Part shown: in pieces, positions 1 through 9,274 of the stretch
Position numbering within the stretch: position 1 is the first letter of the stretch
Layout of the letters: every line of letters starts with the position of its first letter
Assembly: GCA_910578475.1 (NCBI GenBank)
Contig: CAJTRK010000006.1
Location: forward strand, 73,936 to 137,935
Direction of reading: 5' to 3'
DNA from: an uncultured Lachnospiraceae bacterium
GTDB taxonomy: Bacteria > Bacillota > Clostridia > Lachnospirales > Lachnospiraceae
Length of the DNA stretch: 64,000 bases
Position numbers and translations under genes: made by a program
Notes under the pieces: generated by a model
What the model was told of the DNA's origin: nothing
The model's input: only the letters and a program-made list of their open reading frames with translations
Databases searched by the model: none

Positions 1-1597
1 GTTGAATCGTCTTATCCGGATAATACAGTTTGGCGCCGACCGCTCCCACATCATCGCGCTGCGCGTACATTAACAGTTCTTCCATCCAGTCAAGCGTAAT
101 GACTTCCGTATCGTTGTTCAGCAAAAGCACATAATCGCCGGCCGCACAGGACACGCCCAGATTATTGATACGGGAATAATTAAATTCTCCTTCATACGTC
201 ACAATCCGTATCTGTGGATTTTTCCGCAGTTCATCATAATAACGGAAAATTTCACCGTCCGTACTGTTATTCTCCACAACGATAATTTCATAATTATCAT
301 AACTGCTTTTTTCTATAATGGAAGCGATACAGCGTTTCAGGTCTTCATAGTGGTCTTTGTTCGGAATGATAATGGAAATCCGGGGAGCCCCCTGAATTTC
401 ATATCGAATCCGGTAGATGGTATCAAAGGCTTTCGTCGAAGTTATCTCAAAGTTCTCATAGCCAAGCCGCTGCAGATGGTCCGCCACGGCCCCCTTGCCT
501 GCCGCAATGCAATATGCTTTGGCATTCAGGTCGGCGGCTACGCTGCCCTTATGGGAACGCCAGTAATACAGCAGTTTCGGAATATGCACGATATGCTTCG
601 CCTGCGCGGTCAGACGCAGAATCATATCATGGTCCTGGCTGCCGTTGAACTGTGGTCTGAACAGCTCCGTTCCTTCCAACAGTTTTCTGTCAAACACGCT
701 GAAATGACAGATGTAATTATTTGCGCGCAGATTGTCGATTGCAAAGTCAGGCTTAAAGTGGAGCGTAATCATATTGTCAATGCTGTTTCCGTGAAATGTG
801 GCTTCATCACAGTATATATAATCCGCACTTTTCTCACAGATTGCTTTCATATATTCATACAACACCGCCGGATGCAGCACATCGTCGTGGTCAAAAAGTC
901 CGATGTATTCTCCGTTTGCCAGCGAAAGGCAGAAATTGGTATTTCCCGCAATGCCGCCGCTTCTTTCATGACGCCTGTATAGAATACGGCTTTCCGTGCC
1001 GACCCGCTCCCGCAGCTCGGGATGCGCCTGCAGATACTGTCTGTCCTTTTCGATATAGGCAAGACACATCTGCTCGACATAATCATGTTCCGCATCGGAA
1101 TCATCCGTCAGGCAGAGTTCCCAGTTTTCGTAAGTCTGCGCGAGTACGGATTCGACTGCGTCCGTCAGAAACTTTTTCGGCGTATTATAAAGCGGAACCA
1201 AAATGCTGATTTTGATGTCCCGTGAAAAAATCGTTTCCCGCTGTTCCTGCGCTTCTTCCTGCGTCGGAAATCCTGCCGTGCCATGAGAAGCTTTCGCCTT
1301 CTTCTCGATTCGTTTGGCATCCAGCTTCCGGAGAACGCCTTTGACGCTTCCATAATAACCGAGCCGCTCTTTCGTTCTCTGCATCCAGTGCCAGGCTGCG
1401 CGCAGCGGCTTGGAAGCCTTCCAGAAAATACTCCCTTTAATACGGTTCAGTTTCTGCTCCAGGTCAGCCGCACGCCCTTCCGCATCCGCCAGCTTTCCGG
1501 CCAGCACACGGCTCTTCTGTCGTTCCCGTTCGTAAGCGTCTTTATAATAACGTATGTCTTCTTTTTCGGTTTTCTCCGTATTTACGGTATCTTTCAT
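1..1597 (-). CDS. Family 2 glycosyltransferase, two-domain, C-terminus beyond window
   Basis: About 532 codons are in the window; the 3' end lies left of position 1. The start ATG at 1597 follows a GGGGGA-type ribosome binding site. A charged coiled-coil-like N-terminus (about residues 10-70) precedes a first GT-A domain with the motif ISILVPLYNTP and a DHDD metal-binding motif. A second GT2 domain follows, with ISIIIPNKDHYEDL and LLLNNDTEV near the cut end. It is a paralogue of the next gene upstream, sharing the N-terminal motif YYxxAxEREKxK and GAVGAKL near the end. The role, cytoplasmic assembly of the exported glycan, is inferred from the rhamnose/ABC-exporter operon. Acceptor and sugar are unknown. 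Confidence 0.9.
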   Translation of the reverse strand, partial: MKDTVNTEKTEKEDIRYYKDAYERERQKSRVLAGKLADAEGRAADLEQKLNRIKGSIFWKASKPLRAAWHWMQRTKERLGYYGSVKGVLRKLDAKRIEKKAKASHGTAGFPTQEEAQEQRETIFSRDIKISILVPLYNTPKKFLTDAVESVLAQTYENWELCLTDDSDAEHDYVEQMCLAYIEKDRQYLQAHPELRERVGTESRILYRRHERSGGIAGNTNFCLSLANGEYIGLFDHDDVLHPAVLYEYMKAICEKSADYIYCDEATFHGNSIDNMITLHFKPDFAIDNLRANNYICHFSVFDRKLLEGTELFRPQFNGSQDHDMILRLTAQAKHIVHIPKLLYYWRSHKGSVAADLNAKAYCIAAGKGAVADHLQRLGYENFEITSTKAFDTIYRIRYEIQGAPRISIIIPNKDHYEDLKRCIASIIEKSSYDNYEIIVVENNSTDGEIFRYYDELRKNPQIRIVTYEGEFNYSRINNLGVSCAAGDYVLLLNNDTEVITLDWMEELLMYAQRDDVGAVGAKLYYPDKTIQ

Positions 1598-1774
1598 TAC
1601 TTATCCCCCTTTTTGTTGTTCTGTAAATTGTTATTATCTTTATGTTTTATCGATTGTTCTTTTCTTTGTTTCTTTACATTATATCTTGATTTAATTTTAT
1701 ATTATTTAAACATGTTTTAACATCTTTATTGCGCCATTTCCAAACATGCGCAATTTAATTTTGACAATTTTTGC
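1598..1774. other. AT-rich intergenic gap inside the polysaccharide operon
   Basis: This 177-bp gap separates two tandem glycosyltransferase genes on the minus strand. It is very AT-rich and contains a TATAAT hexamer on the minus strand near 1680, but I see no convincing -35 box at 16-18 bp. A secondary promoter for the last gene is possible but not established. No terminator hairpin is visible. Confidence 0.4.
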
Positions 1775-4123
1775 TCATTTTACGACCATTTCCTTGTCGG
1801 ACCATGTCAGGAACTGTTGACCGCTATCGGAATCCGTCACCAGCATTCCGATGCGCCAGACGCCGAAATGCAGCTTTTCCTTCTTGATACGAAGTGTAAA
1901 TCCTGCCAGCGAAATGTTGACTTGTCCGGTTAAAACGGCTTCTACATCCTCCCTGCGCCAGGGATTGGGAGAGGCCATGCAAAATGTACCGTCAGGCCGC
2001 TGAAATACGACGTTTCTTGTATATTTCGCATTGTCTTCTCCGGGGAGATAGCTCCACCCCATCACGAACATGATATCCGGTTCTTCAAGATGAATTTTAT
2101 GCTGTTCTTCCGCCCGGTCGATGGTCAGCTGCAGCCGCCCCTTCTGAGCCCGTGCAAGATTTCCTGCATCTGCCAAAATCAGTTCTGTCGTTTTTAAGTT
2201 CTCTTCATAATCAAATTTAAAATTACATGCGTAACGAGAAGCATTGTCAATCAGGCTCTTATGATAGAAGCCATCCCATCCTTTCATGCTCGGATGCCTC
2301 GCATACAGATTTTCTTTCTCATGAAGAAGTCTTTCCCATTTTCCTTCGTCCTCTTCATCCAGTCCTCTGCTCAACGACTCATGATGATACAAAATGGCAT
2401 CGTTGCGAAGCACGTTATAGTATCCAGCTTCAACAAGCTTAAAGCAAAAATCCACATCATTATAGGCTACCTTCATGGATTCTTCAAAGCCGCCCACTTC
2501 CCGGTATTTCTTTTTTGCTATCATAAGACATGCCGCCGTAACGCCGATGACATCATATGCCACCTGATTGCGGCCATAATAATAACACCTGTCATCTGGA
2601 AAAGTTATCAGCTTATGCGACGGACCGATGTCCAGATTGGTTATGCCTGCATGCTGAATCGCATCGCTTCCGGCGTACCACAGCTTGGCCCCCACGGCCC
2701 CCGTATGAGGCTGTCCCGCCTGTCCGGCCATGATATGAAGCCAGTCCTTCTCGATAATTTCGATATCGTCGTTTAAGAACAGCAGGTAGTCTCCCTTCGC
2801 TCTGGCCGCCCCTCTGTTGCACATGGCGGAGAAATTAAATTCCATCGGCTCGTACAGATAAAGAAATCCGTATTCCTGCCGTAATTCTTCCATACGATTT
2901 TTGTTTTCCGGCGAACTGCCGTTATCCACGACAATCCATTCATAATTTTGATATTCCGTTCTCTCCCGGAAAGAAGAAAGACATTTCTCCAATGTTTCCG
3001 GATGGTCTTTCGACGGAATAATGACCGATACCATACCGCATCGTCCATCCGGCACGCCTGTTCCGGTTTCTGCGCAGTCCTGTGCGCCCTGCGGCACATC
3101 ATAGACCACATGATAGATATCCGGCTCCGCGCCGCTTTGCAGCGTCGCCCGAATGCCTCTCCTTTGCAGCGCGGTCTCTCTGACCGCCGAAAACGCTTCT
3201 CCGCAGCCCGTCATATCCCGGCCCCGCTCCAACGCCTCCTTTAACAGGTTCTCAACTGTTTCCAGTACATCCTTCCCCTGTTCCTCTGTCTCCCTGAGCC
3301 GTTCCGCTCCCGCCTCGTCCGGCTCATAACAGTTGTGAAAAAGCACTTCCTCTATATGGGAGATGCCGGATTTCGATTGATAAGCCGTTTCCTCCAGCCG
3401 CAGACAGAAATCATAAAAAATTTCCGCGGATATCCGTTCCTTTTTTTCCGCCGGCAGCTCCCGTATTTCCTTCAAAAGCTCCCCGCACGCGGATTTCCTC
3501 ACAATAACCATATGCCCCAGACAGCAGAAAGAAAGCATCGTATCCGGTGACCAGCATGGTTTGAACCAGGGGTGCATCCGATTCGAAAGATTCTTCCAGT
3601 AATAATCTTCATCCGCATAGGCAAAAAGGCAGTTCTCCTTTTCCAGAAACCAGCTTTGGGCCGTTTCAACCGCTCTTTCGTCCAATATGCCGTCGCCGCA
3701 GACGACAATGCAGATATCCGTATTCTCCGGCTCTATCATCCGGAATCCCTTTATCCGCATATCGCAGATTGTATTTTCTTCCGGGCGGCATCCTTCCGTT
3801 TTCGCAATCCATTGCAGATAGGAATGCTTCTGGCGGAATACCTCCTGTTCGTAACTGCGGCGCACTTCCGTTGCTCCTGCCGTCTGTACTTTCCCGGCCG
3901 TGTCCTTTCCGGCCGGCCGCCCCGCTTTCAGCGCATGATAGCATTTTCTTACGGGCGCGGACGCTTTCCAGAGCGCATTGCCCTGAATGCGCTCTAATCG
4001 AAAGGCCAAATCCGCTTCTTTCGCTTCCGCATCCGCAATTTTACCGGCAAGGACCGTATTTTTCTTTTTTTCTCTCTCAAAAGCGGCGCGATAATAAGCC
4101 GCCCAGTCAAATTTTTCCCCCAT
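1775..4123 (-). CDS. Large family 2 glycosyltransferase (782 aa)
   Basis: The N-terminal ~70 residues are charged and helical and match those of the neighbouring paralogue. A divergent first GT-A-like half contains AYADEDYYW. A clear GT2 domain from about residue 364 shows VSVIIPSKDHPETL, then LFLNDDIEI as the metal-binding DxD-type motif, and the GAVGAKLWY and VGGFEE motifs typical of rhamnosyl/galactosyl transferases. About 150 residues after the GT domain are unassigned. There are no signal peptide or membrane segments, so it should act on the cytoplasmic face. It starts 3 bp after the stop of the methyltransferase gene, implying translational coupling. Likely role: transfer of a sugar to the glycan exported by the ABC pair upstream. 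Confidence 0.92.
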   Translation of the reverse strand: MGEKFDWAAYYRAAFEREKKKNTVLAGKIADAEAKEADLAFRLERIQGNALWKASAPVRKCYHALKAGRPAGKDTAGKVQTAGATEVRRSYEQEVFRQKHSYLQWIAKTEGCRPEENTICDMRIKGFRMIEPENTDICIVVCGDGILDERAVETAQSWFLEKENCLFAYADEDYYWKNLSNRMHPWFKPCWSPDTMLSFCCLGHMVIVRKSACGELLKEIRELPAEKKERISAEIFYDFCLRLEETAYQSKSGISHIEEVLFHNCYEPDEAGAERLRETEEQGKDVLETVENLLKEALERGRDMTGCGEAFSAVRETALQRRGIRATLQSGAEPDIYHVVYDVPQGAQDCAETGTGVPDGRCGMVSVIIPSKDHPETLEKCLSSFRERTEYQNYEWIVVDNGSSPENKNRMEELRQEYGFLYLYEPMEFNFSAMCNRGAARAKGDYLLFLNDDIEIIEKDWLHIMAGQAGQPHTGAVGAKLWYAGSDAIQHAGITNLDIGPSHKLITFPDDRCYYYGRNQVAYDVIGVTAACLMIAKKKYREVGGFEESMKVAYNDVDFCFKLVEAGYYNVLRNDAILYHHESLSRGLDEEDEGKWERLLHEKENLYARHPSMKGWDGFYHKSLIDNASRYACNFKFDYEENLKTTELILADAGNLARAQKGRLQLTIDRAEEQHKIHLEEPDIMFVMGWSYLPGEDNAKYTRNVVFQRPDGTFCMASPNPWRREDVEAVLTGQVNISLAGFTLRIKKEKLHFGVWRIGMLVTDSDSGQQFLTWSDKEMVVK

Positions 4124-4126
4124 ACT

Positions 4127-6211
4127 TTAAAACAGTCCTCTCTTCTGCATATGGCGCGCCGTCTCTTCGGGCACTTTTGTAACCTGCATGGAAACTTCCA
4201 GCACATTCTCCTGTTTCTGCTCCCACTCAGCCAGCTGCAGCGTAATATTCGGGTCCTGTGTGGAAAAAGCATAAACGCCTTCTCCTGTCCGAACACCGTT
4301 CGTCGCAAAGTTCTTCCCTTTCAGAGGAACAGGCTTGCCGTTCCAGCGAATCTCTTCCAGGTAAACGATGCAGAAATCGCTGCAAGGGTCGATGCGCAGC
4401 GCCTTCCGCTCCCCTTCGAACACAAGCCGGAATTTCCGCTCGCATCCCATGACTTCTTCCAGAAAAAAAGACTGCTCTTCTGAAAATCCCGTTCCTTTAT
4501 CTTCATAGATTTGCACTTTTTCCTTTTGCTTTTCCGCCGGCGTGAGCATCGGCAGTTCCGACAGCGCGTATATGGGCTGGTCAATAACACCCCTTATTTC
4601 TTCCATCGACATTCGTTTCCCGGTCACATACTTCTGAAACTTCATTTCCTGCCGCCTGTAACCTTCTGCCTCGCTCTCCGTTATCCCAAGTTTTTCCAAT
4701 ATAGAATCAAGATTTAATTTATTCCGTTTTTCATCCTGCAATAAATAACAGTAGATTGCCCTGAATGCAATTTCTTTTGCTTCGACGGCCTTATCAAATG
4801 TCCACTCATAATCAATCACATGCCACTGTCCGTCTTCCGTTATCAGAATATTTGCAAAAATCAAGTCGTAGTCAGTGATTTCCATCTCTATCCGATAAGA
4901 AATCCGTTCCAGATATTCATCGAATAACACATGAAATTCTTCTAAATCATTCCGTTCCAGGCAATTATCCAGCAGCTCTTCCAGTGTTTTTCCATTCAAA
5001 TATTCAAATGTGACAAATGTGTCATCTTTTGCCCTTTTACCATTAATAAAATCTTCATTTAATTTGCAGGAATTTATTTGGAGTTTTCCGCCCTCGAAAC
5101 GTTCCGAAAGTTTCTCATACGCACGCTGTATTTGTCGGATATGTTCCTCCGCGTCTTTTGATAACGCATGTTTTTCCATTTGTCTGACGGCTTTCCCGTC
5201 GCGGATGGATTCGGTCAGCAGCGTTTTGATTTTAAAGTCTTCCGTTCGGTCATTGGAATATTTGGCATATTTGATTTCCGGCGCATTTCCCAGAAACATC
5301 AGATAGGAGTTGGAAAACAGCGGAAATTCCTCTTCTTTGATTACCGTGTCAAATACTCGTTTTTCATCGAACAACATCAGCCTTTCTCTGTCAAAATTCC
5401 GCAGATTGGAGGAAAGCTCTCCCGTCCGCGGCAGACGGTCGTCCGAATAAAGGCATGTCATAAACTTATAATCGGGGTAGGGATAATACATAGCAATATC
5501 CGAAAAGCCGCATTGCCTTGCAGTCTTTAAGAGTCCGTTCCTCGTAAAAGTCCTGACAACGCCGCCCTCCGGATAATCTTCCAGACTGCTGAACCATGTT
5601 CCGAGATGGTCTTCCTTACAGCCTGCCCAATATTTCAATCCCAGTTTATTTTCAATGGCAATTACAATACATCCGTTATTCTTTCTATGTTTCTCAATAA
5701 TACGCAAAAAGTCTTCGTAGGGATGTTCGGATTCCATATAAGCCTGTGCATACTCGTAAACCCCGATAAGACAAATGTAATCATAATCATCGGGCAAGTC
5801 CGGTTCGATATCCTGAAAATTGCCGACATGAATCGTTACATTTTCACAATCCATGTGCCTGTATGCGTTAATCATACTTCTTTTGCGGGATAAGTCCACA
5901 CAGGTTACTTCTCCGGCTTTTCTTGCCAGCGCTCCCGTTATGGCGCCGCATCCTGAACCAATCTCCAGCACTTTCATGTCTTTATCAATGGGCAGCCAGT
6001 CCACGATATTCTCCCGGAGCGCCGATAAATGATAGAGGACCGGCCAGCTCTTCCGTTCCTCAATAATACGCGGGTATTCTACCTCTGCATAATTTCTTGT
6101 AATTTCGAGCAGTTCATCCTCAACCGCTCCGTCACAATAGTAATCCTCCCCCGGATAATGTTTTAAGTCAAGCCTGACCTTTCCGATTTCTTCTATCATC
6201 CTTATAACCAT
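4127..6211 (-). CDS. Methyltransferase fused to a kinase-like domain (694 aa)
   Basis: Residues about 60-260 form a class I SAM-dependent methyltransferase: VLEIGSGCGAITGALA is the SAM-binding glycine loop, followed by the acidic VTCVDLS at the end of strand 2. Residues about 380-520 resemble a small-molecule or LPS-core kinase: ITDYDLIFANILI looks like a catalytic loop and HVIDYEW like the metal-binding Asp motif. The C-terminal ~120 residues are unassigned. Methyltransferase/kinase pairs cap O-polysaccharides exported by Wzm/Wzt transporters, where a methylated or methyl-phosphorylated end stops elongation. That role is inferred here from the fusion and its place beside the exporter. An alternative start at 6199 is possible. 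Confidence 0.85.
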   Translation of the reverse strand: MVIRMIEEIGKVRLDLKHYPGEDYYCDGAVEDELLEITRNYAEVEYPRIIEERKSWPVLYHLSALRENIVDWLPIDKDMKVLEIGSGCGAITGALARKAGEVTCVDLSRKRSMINAYRHMDCENVTIHVGNFQDIEPDLPDDYDYICLIGVYEYAQAYMESEHPYEDFLRIIEKHRKNNGCIVIAIENKLGLKYWAGCKEDHLGTWFSSLEDYPEGGVVRTFTRNGLLKTARQCGFSDIAMYYPYPDYKFMTCLYSDDRLPRTGELSSNLRNFDRERLMLFDEKRVFDTVIKEEEFPLFSNSYLMFLGNAPEIKYAKYSNDRTEDFKIKTLLTESIRDGKAVRQMEKHALSKDAEEHIRQIQRAYEKLSERFEGGKLQINSCKLNEDFINGKRAKDDTFVTFEYLNGKTLEELLDNCLERNDLEEFHVLFDEYLERISYRIEMEITDYDLIFANILITEDGQWHVIDYEWTFDKAVEAKEIAFRAIYCYLLQDEKRNKLNLDSILEKLGITESEAEGYRRQEMKFQKYVTGKRMSMEEIRGVIDQPIYALSELPMLTPAEKQKEKVQIYEDKGTGFSEEQSFFLEEVMGCERKFRLVFEGERKALRIDPCSDFCIVYLEEIRWNGKPVPLKGKNFATNGVRTGEGVYAFSTQDPNITLQLAEWEQKQENVLEVSMQVTKVPEETARHMQKRGLF

Positions 6212-6239
6212 GCCTTTCTCTCAGGTTTTTACAGACAAG

Positions 6240-7532
6240 CTATAAAATCTGAATCTTCGAGTTCATATCATAAAATCCGACCGTATCTTTATCCGAAATA
6301 ACCGTCAGATTCAGCACATCGTACAGGCGGTGATAGACCGTAAAATCATCTCCTTCATAGCCGGTCACGCCAAGCGAAAGCAGATATTCTCCTCCCTGCA
6401 GATTCATATCCTGTGTAAAAATAATCTCTTTTTGTTCTCCTGCTTTCACTGACTCCAGGAAAGCCTTTTCAAACATCGTATTCGTTCCGGTGATTTCCGT
6501 CCCTTTGATGTTTTTTACCGTAAAGGCAAATACAGGCGCCGCTATATCCTCTTTCATATCCACTTTCATATGAATATGAAAACTGCTGCCTTTGAGAACC
6601 GCCGAAGTTCTCGTCCCTTTGTCATCCGTCATATAGTATTCTGAGATTATCGCCTTTTTAGAACCGTATTCCAGCAGGTCCGGATTCACATTCGCCGCTT
6701 TTCCGGATTTTTTCTTCTTTCCGCCCGCTGCCAGCGCACGAAGCTGTTCATCGTCCAGAAGCCGTTCCGCACCGGATTCCTCTATCGCATACTGGCCAAC
6801 CAGCACCTGTTTATAGGTATCTATCATCTCTTTCGGATTTCCTTCGCCCAGTTTGACGCCCTGATTCAAAAGCACGACCCTGTCACAGTATTTGCTGATG
6901 CTGCTCAAATCATGACTGACAAAGACGATGGTCTTTCCCATTTTCTTAAATTCTTCAAATTTATGATAGCATTTTGCCTGGAAAAAGACATCTCCAACGG
7001 AAAGCGCTTCATCCACAATGAGGATTTCCGGCTCAATATTAATCGCCACGGCAAAAGCGAGACGGACGAACATACCGCTGGAATACGTTTTGACCGGCTG
7101 GTGGACATATTCGCCGATATCCGCAAATTCCAGAATGTCATTCATTTTTTCTTCGATTTCTTTTTCGGAAAAGCCAATCATCGTACCGTTTAAGTAGATA
7201 TTCTCAATTCCGTTATACTCCATGTTGAAGCCCGCGCCAAGCTCCAAAAGCGCGGAAATCCGCCCATTCACGGATACCTCTCCTCTGGTCGGATTCAAAA
7301 CACCTGTTATTATTTTTAAAATCGTAGACTTGCCGGAGCCGTTCGTTCCGATGATGCCGACAGTCTCTCCCTGACGTATCGTCAGATTGATGCCTTTCAG
7401 GGCATGATGTTCCGTATGCTTTTTGTTGCGGCCAAAACCGAGCGTCTCTTTTAATCTGTCGGAAGGCTTATTATAGAGTTTGTAAATTTTTTCCAGATTT
7501 TTTACCTGAATTGCAATTTTCTGTTCTTCCAT
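6240..7532 (-). CDS. Polysaccharide ABC exporter ATPase with Wzt-like C-terminal domain
   Basis: The nucleotide-binding domain spans about residues 1-250: Walker A GTNGSGKST, signature YSSGM, Walker B ILIVDEALSVGD and the H-loop FVSHD. The last ~150 residues form a beta-rich region like the Wzt C-terminal domain, which recognises the capped glycan in Wzm/Wzt systems. The GGAGG box favours ATG at 7532 over the GTG one codon earlier. It lies 64 bp after the permease gene, and the methyltransferase/kinase fusion follows, the order expected for a system in which chain termination and export are coupled. It works with the permease at 7597-8613 at the inner face of the membrane. Confidence 0.93.
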   Translation of the reverse strand: MEEQKIAIQVKNLEKIYKLYNKPSDRLKETLGFGRNKKHTEHHALKGINLTIRQGETVGIIGTNGSGKSTILKIITGVLNPTRGEVSVNGRISALLELGAGFNMEYNGIENIYLNGTMIGFSEKEIEEKMNDILEFADIGEYVHQPVKTYSSGMFVRLAFAVAINIEPEILIVDEALSVGDVFFQAKCYHKFEEFKKMGKTIVFVSHDLSSISKYCDRVVLLNQGVKLGEGNPKEMIDTYKQVLVGQYAIEESGAERLLDDEQLRALAAGGKKKKSGKAANVNPDLLEYGSKKAIISEYYMTDDKGTRTSAVLKGSSFHIHMKVDMKEDIAAPVFAFTVKNIKGTEITGTNTMFEKAFLESVKAGEQKEIIFTQDMNLQGGEYLLSLGVTGYEGDDFTVYHRLYDVLNLTVISDKDTVGFYDMNSKIQIL

Positions 7533-7596
7533 CACAGTCCTCCGTTCTCACACAGCCTGATACCGCCGGGGCCGGCCTCGCCGGCAAGAATACTTA

Positions 7597-8613
7597 TCAC
7601 AATACATCCGCGAAATGCACCCGCAGCTTTTTAAAAATCAACGTTGCAATACAAAACAGGCTGATAGTAAATATCCAGAAATAGGTAGAAGAATAAAAAT
7701 GCTCCCAAAACCAAGTTTCCCCATAGAGAGCGCTTCGATATCCGTCCACGATATAAACGAGCGGATTCAGTTTGAAAACTGTTTTCATATTGTCCGTCAG
7801 CATCGATATATCCCATAGAATCGGCGTCGCCCACATGCCAATCTGTAAAGCAATGGCGATAATCTGTTGTAAATCCCTGATAAATACGACAATCGCACAA
7901 GTCAGATAGCTCATCCCGAGTACAAGAAGGAACATACAAAAACTATAATATAAAATCTGTATCGTATAAATATTCGGATAATAGCCATAACCGATGGCCA
8001 CGAGCAGCACAATGCAGACAAAAAACAGGTGGATGAACGTTGCCGCAATTGCTTTGATAATCGGAAGAATGCTGATATTAAAGACCACTTTTTTCACAAG
8101 ATAATTATATTCCAACAGCGCCATTGTTCCCTGCGTAAGCGCCTCGGAAAAATAGAACCAGGGAACGAGGCCCGCCATCAGATACAGCACATATGGCACT
8201 TCGATTCCTCCCGCCACGAGCTGGCTTTTCGTATCAAAAATTTTATCGAATACGAGCCAGTACATAACGACCGTGACAACGGGCTGTGCCATCGCCCACA
8301 GCATGCCGAGATAAGAACCCGCGTAGCGTTTTTTAAAATCATTTTTGGCAAGCTTCCAAATCAGCCGTCTGCTCTGGAACAATTCGATTGGAATCGTTGT
8401 CAGCCCGTCATAAAAAATCGTAAAAATGACACAGGTAAAAGCAATCAGCACACAGCCGCTGACTTTTTTCATCTTTTCCGTCACCTGGTCCGCCAACGGG
8501 TTGTGGTGCATAATCAGCACAAATGCCAGAATCAGACCAAGCCCCCAGAATATTGCAATTGCCGCGGGCTTGGGAAAAACATATTTTTTTGTCGTCGTAT
8601 CGTTTTCGCTCAT
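7597..8613 (-). CDS. Polysaccharide ABC exporter permease (ABC-2 type)
   Basis: An integral membrane protein of 338 residues. The ABC-2 core starts near residue 80 (KNDFKKRYAGSYLGMLWA, a typical Wzm/TagG entry motif) and has about six membrane segments. It is longer than usual because two extra hydrophobic segments (about residues 18-36 and 50-68) precede the core. It pairs with the ATPase downstream to export the lipid-linked polysaccharide. A GGAG box lies 13 bp before the ATG. The rfbC stop-to-start distance is small, consistent with one operon. Confidence 0.92.
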   Translation of the reverse strand: MSENDTTTKKYVFPKPAAIAIFWGLGLILAFVLIMHHNPLADQVTEKMKKVSGCVLIAFTCVIFTIFYDGLTTIPIELFQSRRLIWKLAKNDFKKRYAGSYLGMLWAMAQPVVTVVMYWLVFDKIFDTKSQLVAGGIEVPYVLYLMAGLVPWFYFSEALTQGTMALLEYNYLVKKVVFNISILPIIKAIAATFIHLFFVCIVLLVAIGYGYYPNIYTIQILYYSFCMFLLVLGMSYLTCAIVVFIRDLQQIIAIALQIGMWATPILWDISMLTDNMKTVFKLNPLVYIVDGYRSALYGETWFWEHFYSSTYFWIFTISLFCIATLIFKKLRVHFADVL

Positions 8614-8634
8614 TTCCTTACGAAATCTCCACTC

Positions 8635-9198
8635 TTATTTCCGATATTGTTCCGTAAACGCTCTGATACCGCCCCATTTGGTATCTTTTTCCGACTGAAT
8701 CAGTTTCATACCTTCTTCCAACGGCCAGTCAATCCCGATATCCGGGTCGTTCCATAAAATTCCGCCTTCATCATTCGGATGATAAAAATCCGTACATTTA
8801 TAGGCAAACTCCGCCATATCCGAAAGCACGAGAAAGCCGTGCGCAAAATTTTTCGGTATGAAAAACTGTTTTTTATTCTCCGCGGAAAGCCGCACGCCAA
8901 AATATTTTCCATACGTTTTGGAACCTGGCCGGATATCGACCGCCACGTCGTAAACTTCCCCTTTCAGCACCCGTACAAGCTTATCCTGTGGATACTGAAT
9001 CTGAAAATGAAGGCCCCTCAATACGCCTTTTACGGAAGCGGACTGATTATCCTGTACAAATATCTGGTCGATGCCGGCCGCTTTAAAGTCCTCATACTGA
9101 TAAGTCTCCATGAAATACCCTCTGGCATCTTCCAAAACCTGCGGCGTAATGACCTTCAATCCCTCTATTTCACATGTCTCTACTGTAAGTTTTCCCAT
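8635..9198 (-). CDS. rfbC: dTDP-4-dehydrorhamnose 3,5-epimerase
   Basis: The 187-residue length and LKVITPQVLEDARGYFMETY, LRGLHFQ and PGSKTYGKYFGV motifs are those of RmlC/RfbC, a cupin enzyme that epimerises dTDP-4-keto-6-deoxyglucose at C3 and C5 in dTDP-L-rhamnose synthesis. The ATG at 9198 is chosen because it matches the family start; a GGGG box lies 13 bp upstream, and the in-frame TTG at 9210 would be only 1 bp from it. It is separated from rfbA by the GH25 gene. The last pathway enzyme, RfbD, is not in this window. Confidence 0.97.
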   Translation of the reverse strand: MGKLTVETCEIEGLKVITPQVLEDARGYFMETYQYEDFKAAGIDQIFVQDNQSASVKGVLRGLHFQIQYPQDKLVRVLKGEVYDVAVDIRPGSKTYGKYFGVRLSAENKKQFFIPKNFAHGFLVLSDMAEFAYKCTDFYHPNDEGGILWNDPDIGIDWPLEEGMKLIQSEKDTKWGGIRAFTEQYRK

Positions 9199-9220
9199 TT
9201 TTGCAAGCAAACCCCTTTTC

Positions 9221-9234
9221 TGACACTTCTGTCT
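9221..9234. repeat. One-mismatch copy of the TGACA-N4-TGTCA palindrome
   Basis: TGACACTTCTGTCT, intergenic, just upstream of rfbC. One base departs from the ten-copy palindrome described in the findings. It could be a degenerate member or chance. Confidence 0.35.
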
Positions 9235-9274
9235 TTTTCTGACCTGTCATCTTTCTTATCTGCAATAAATTTAT

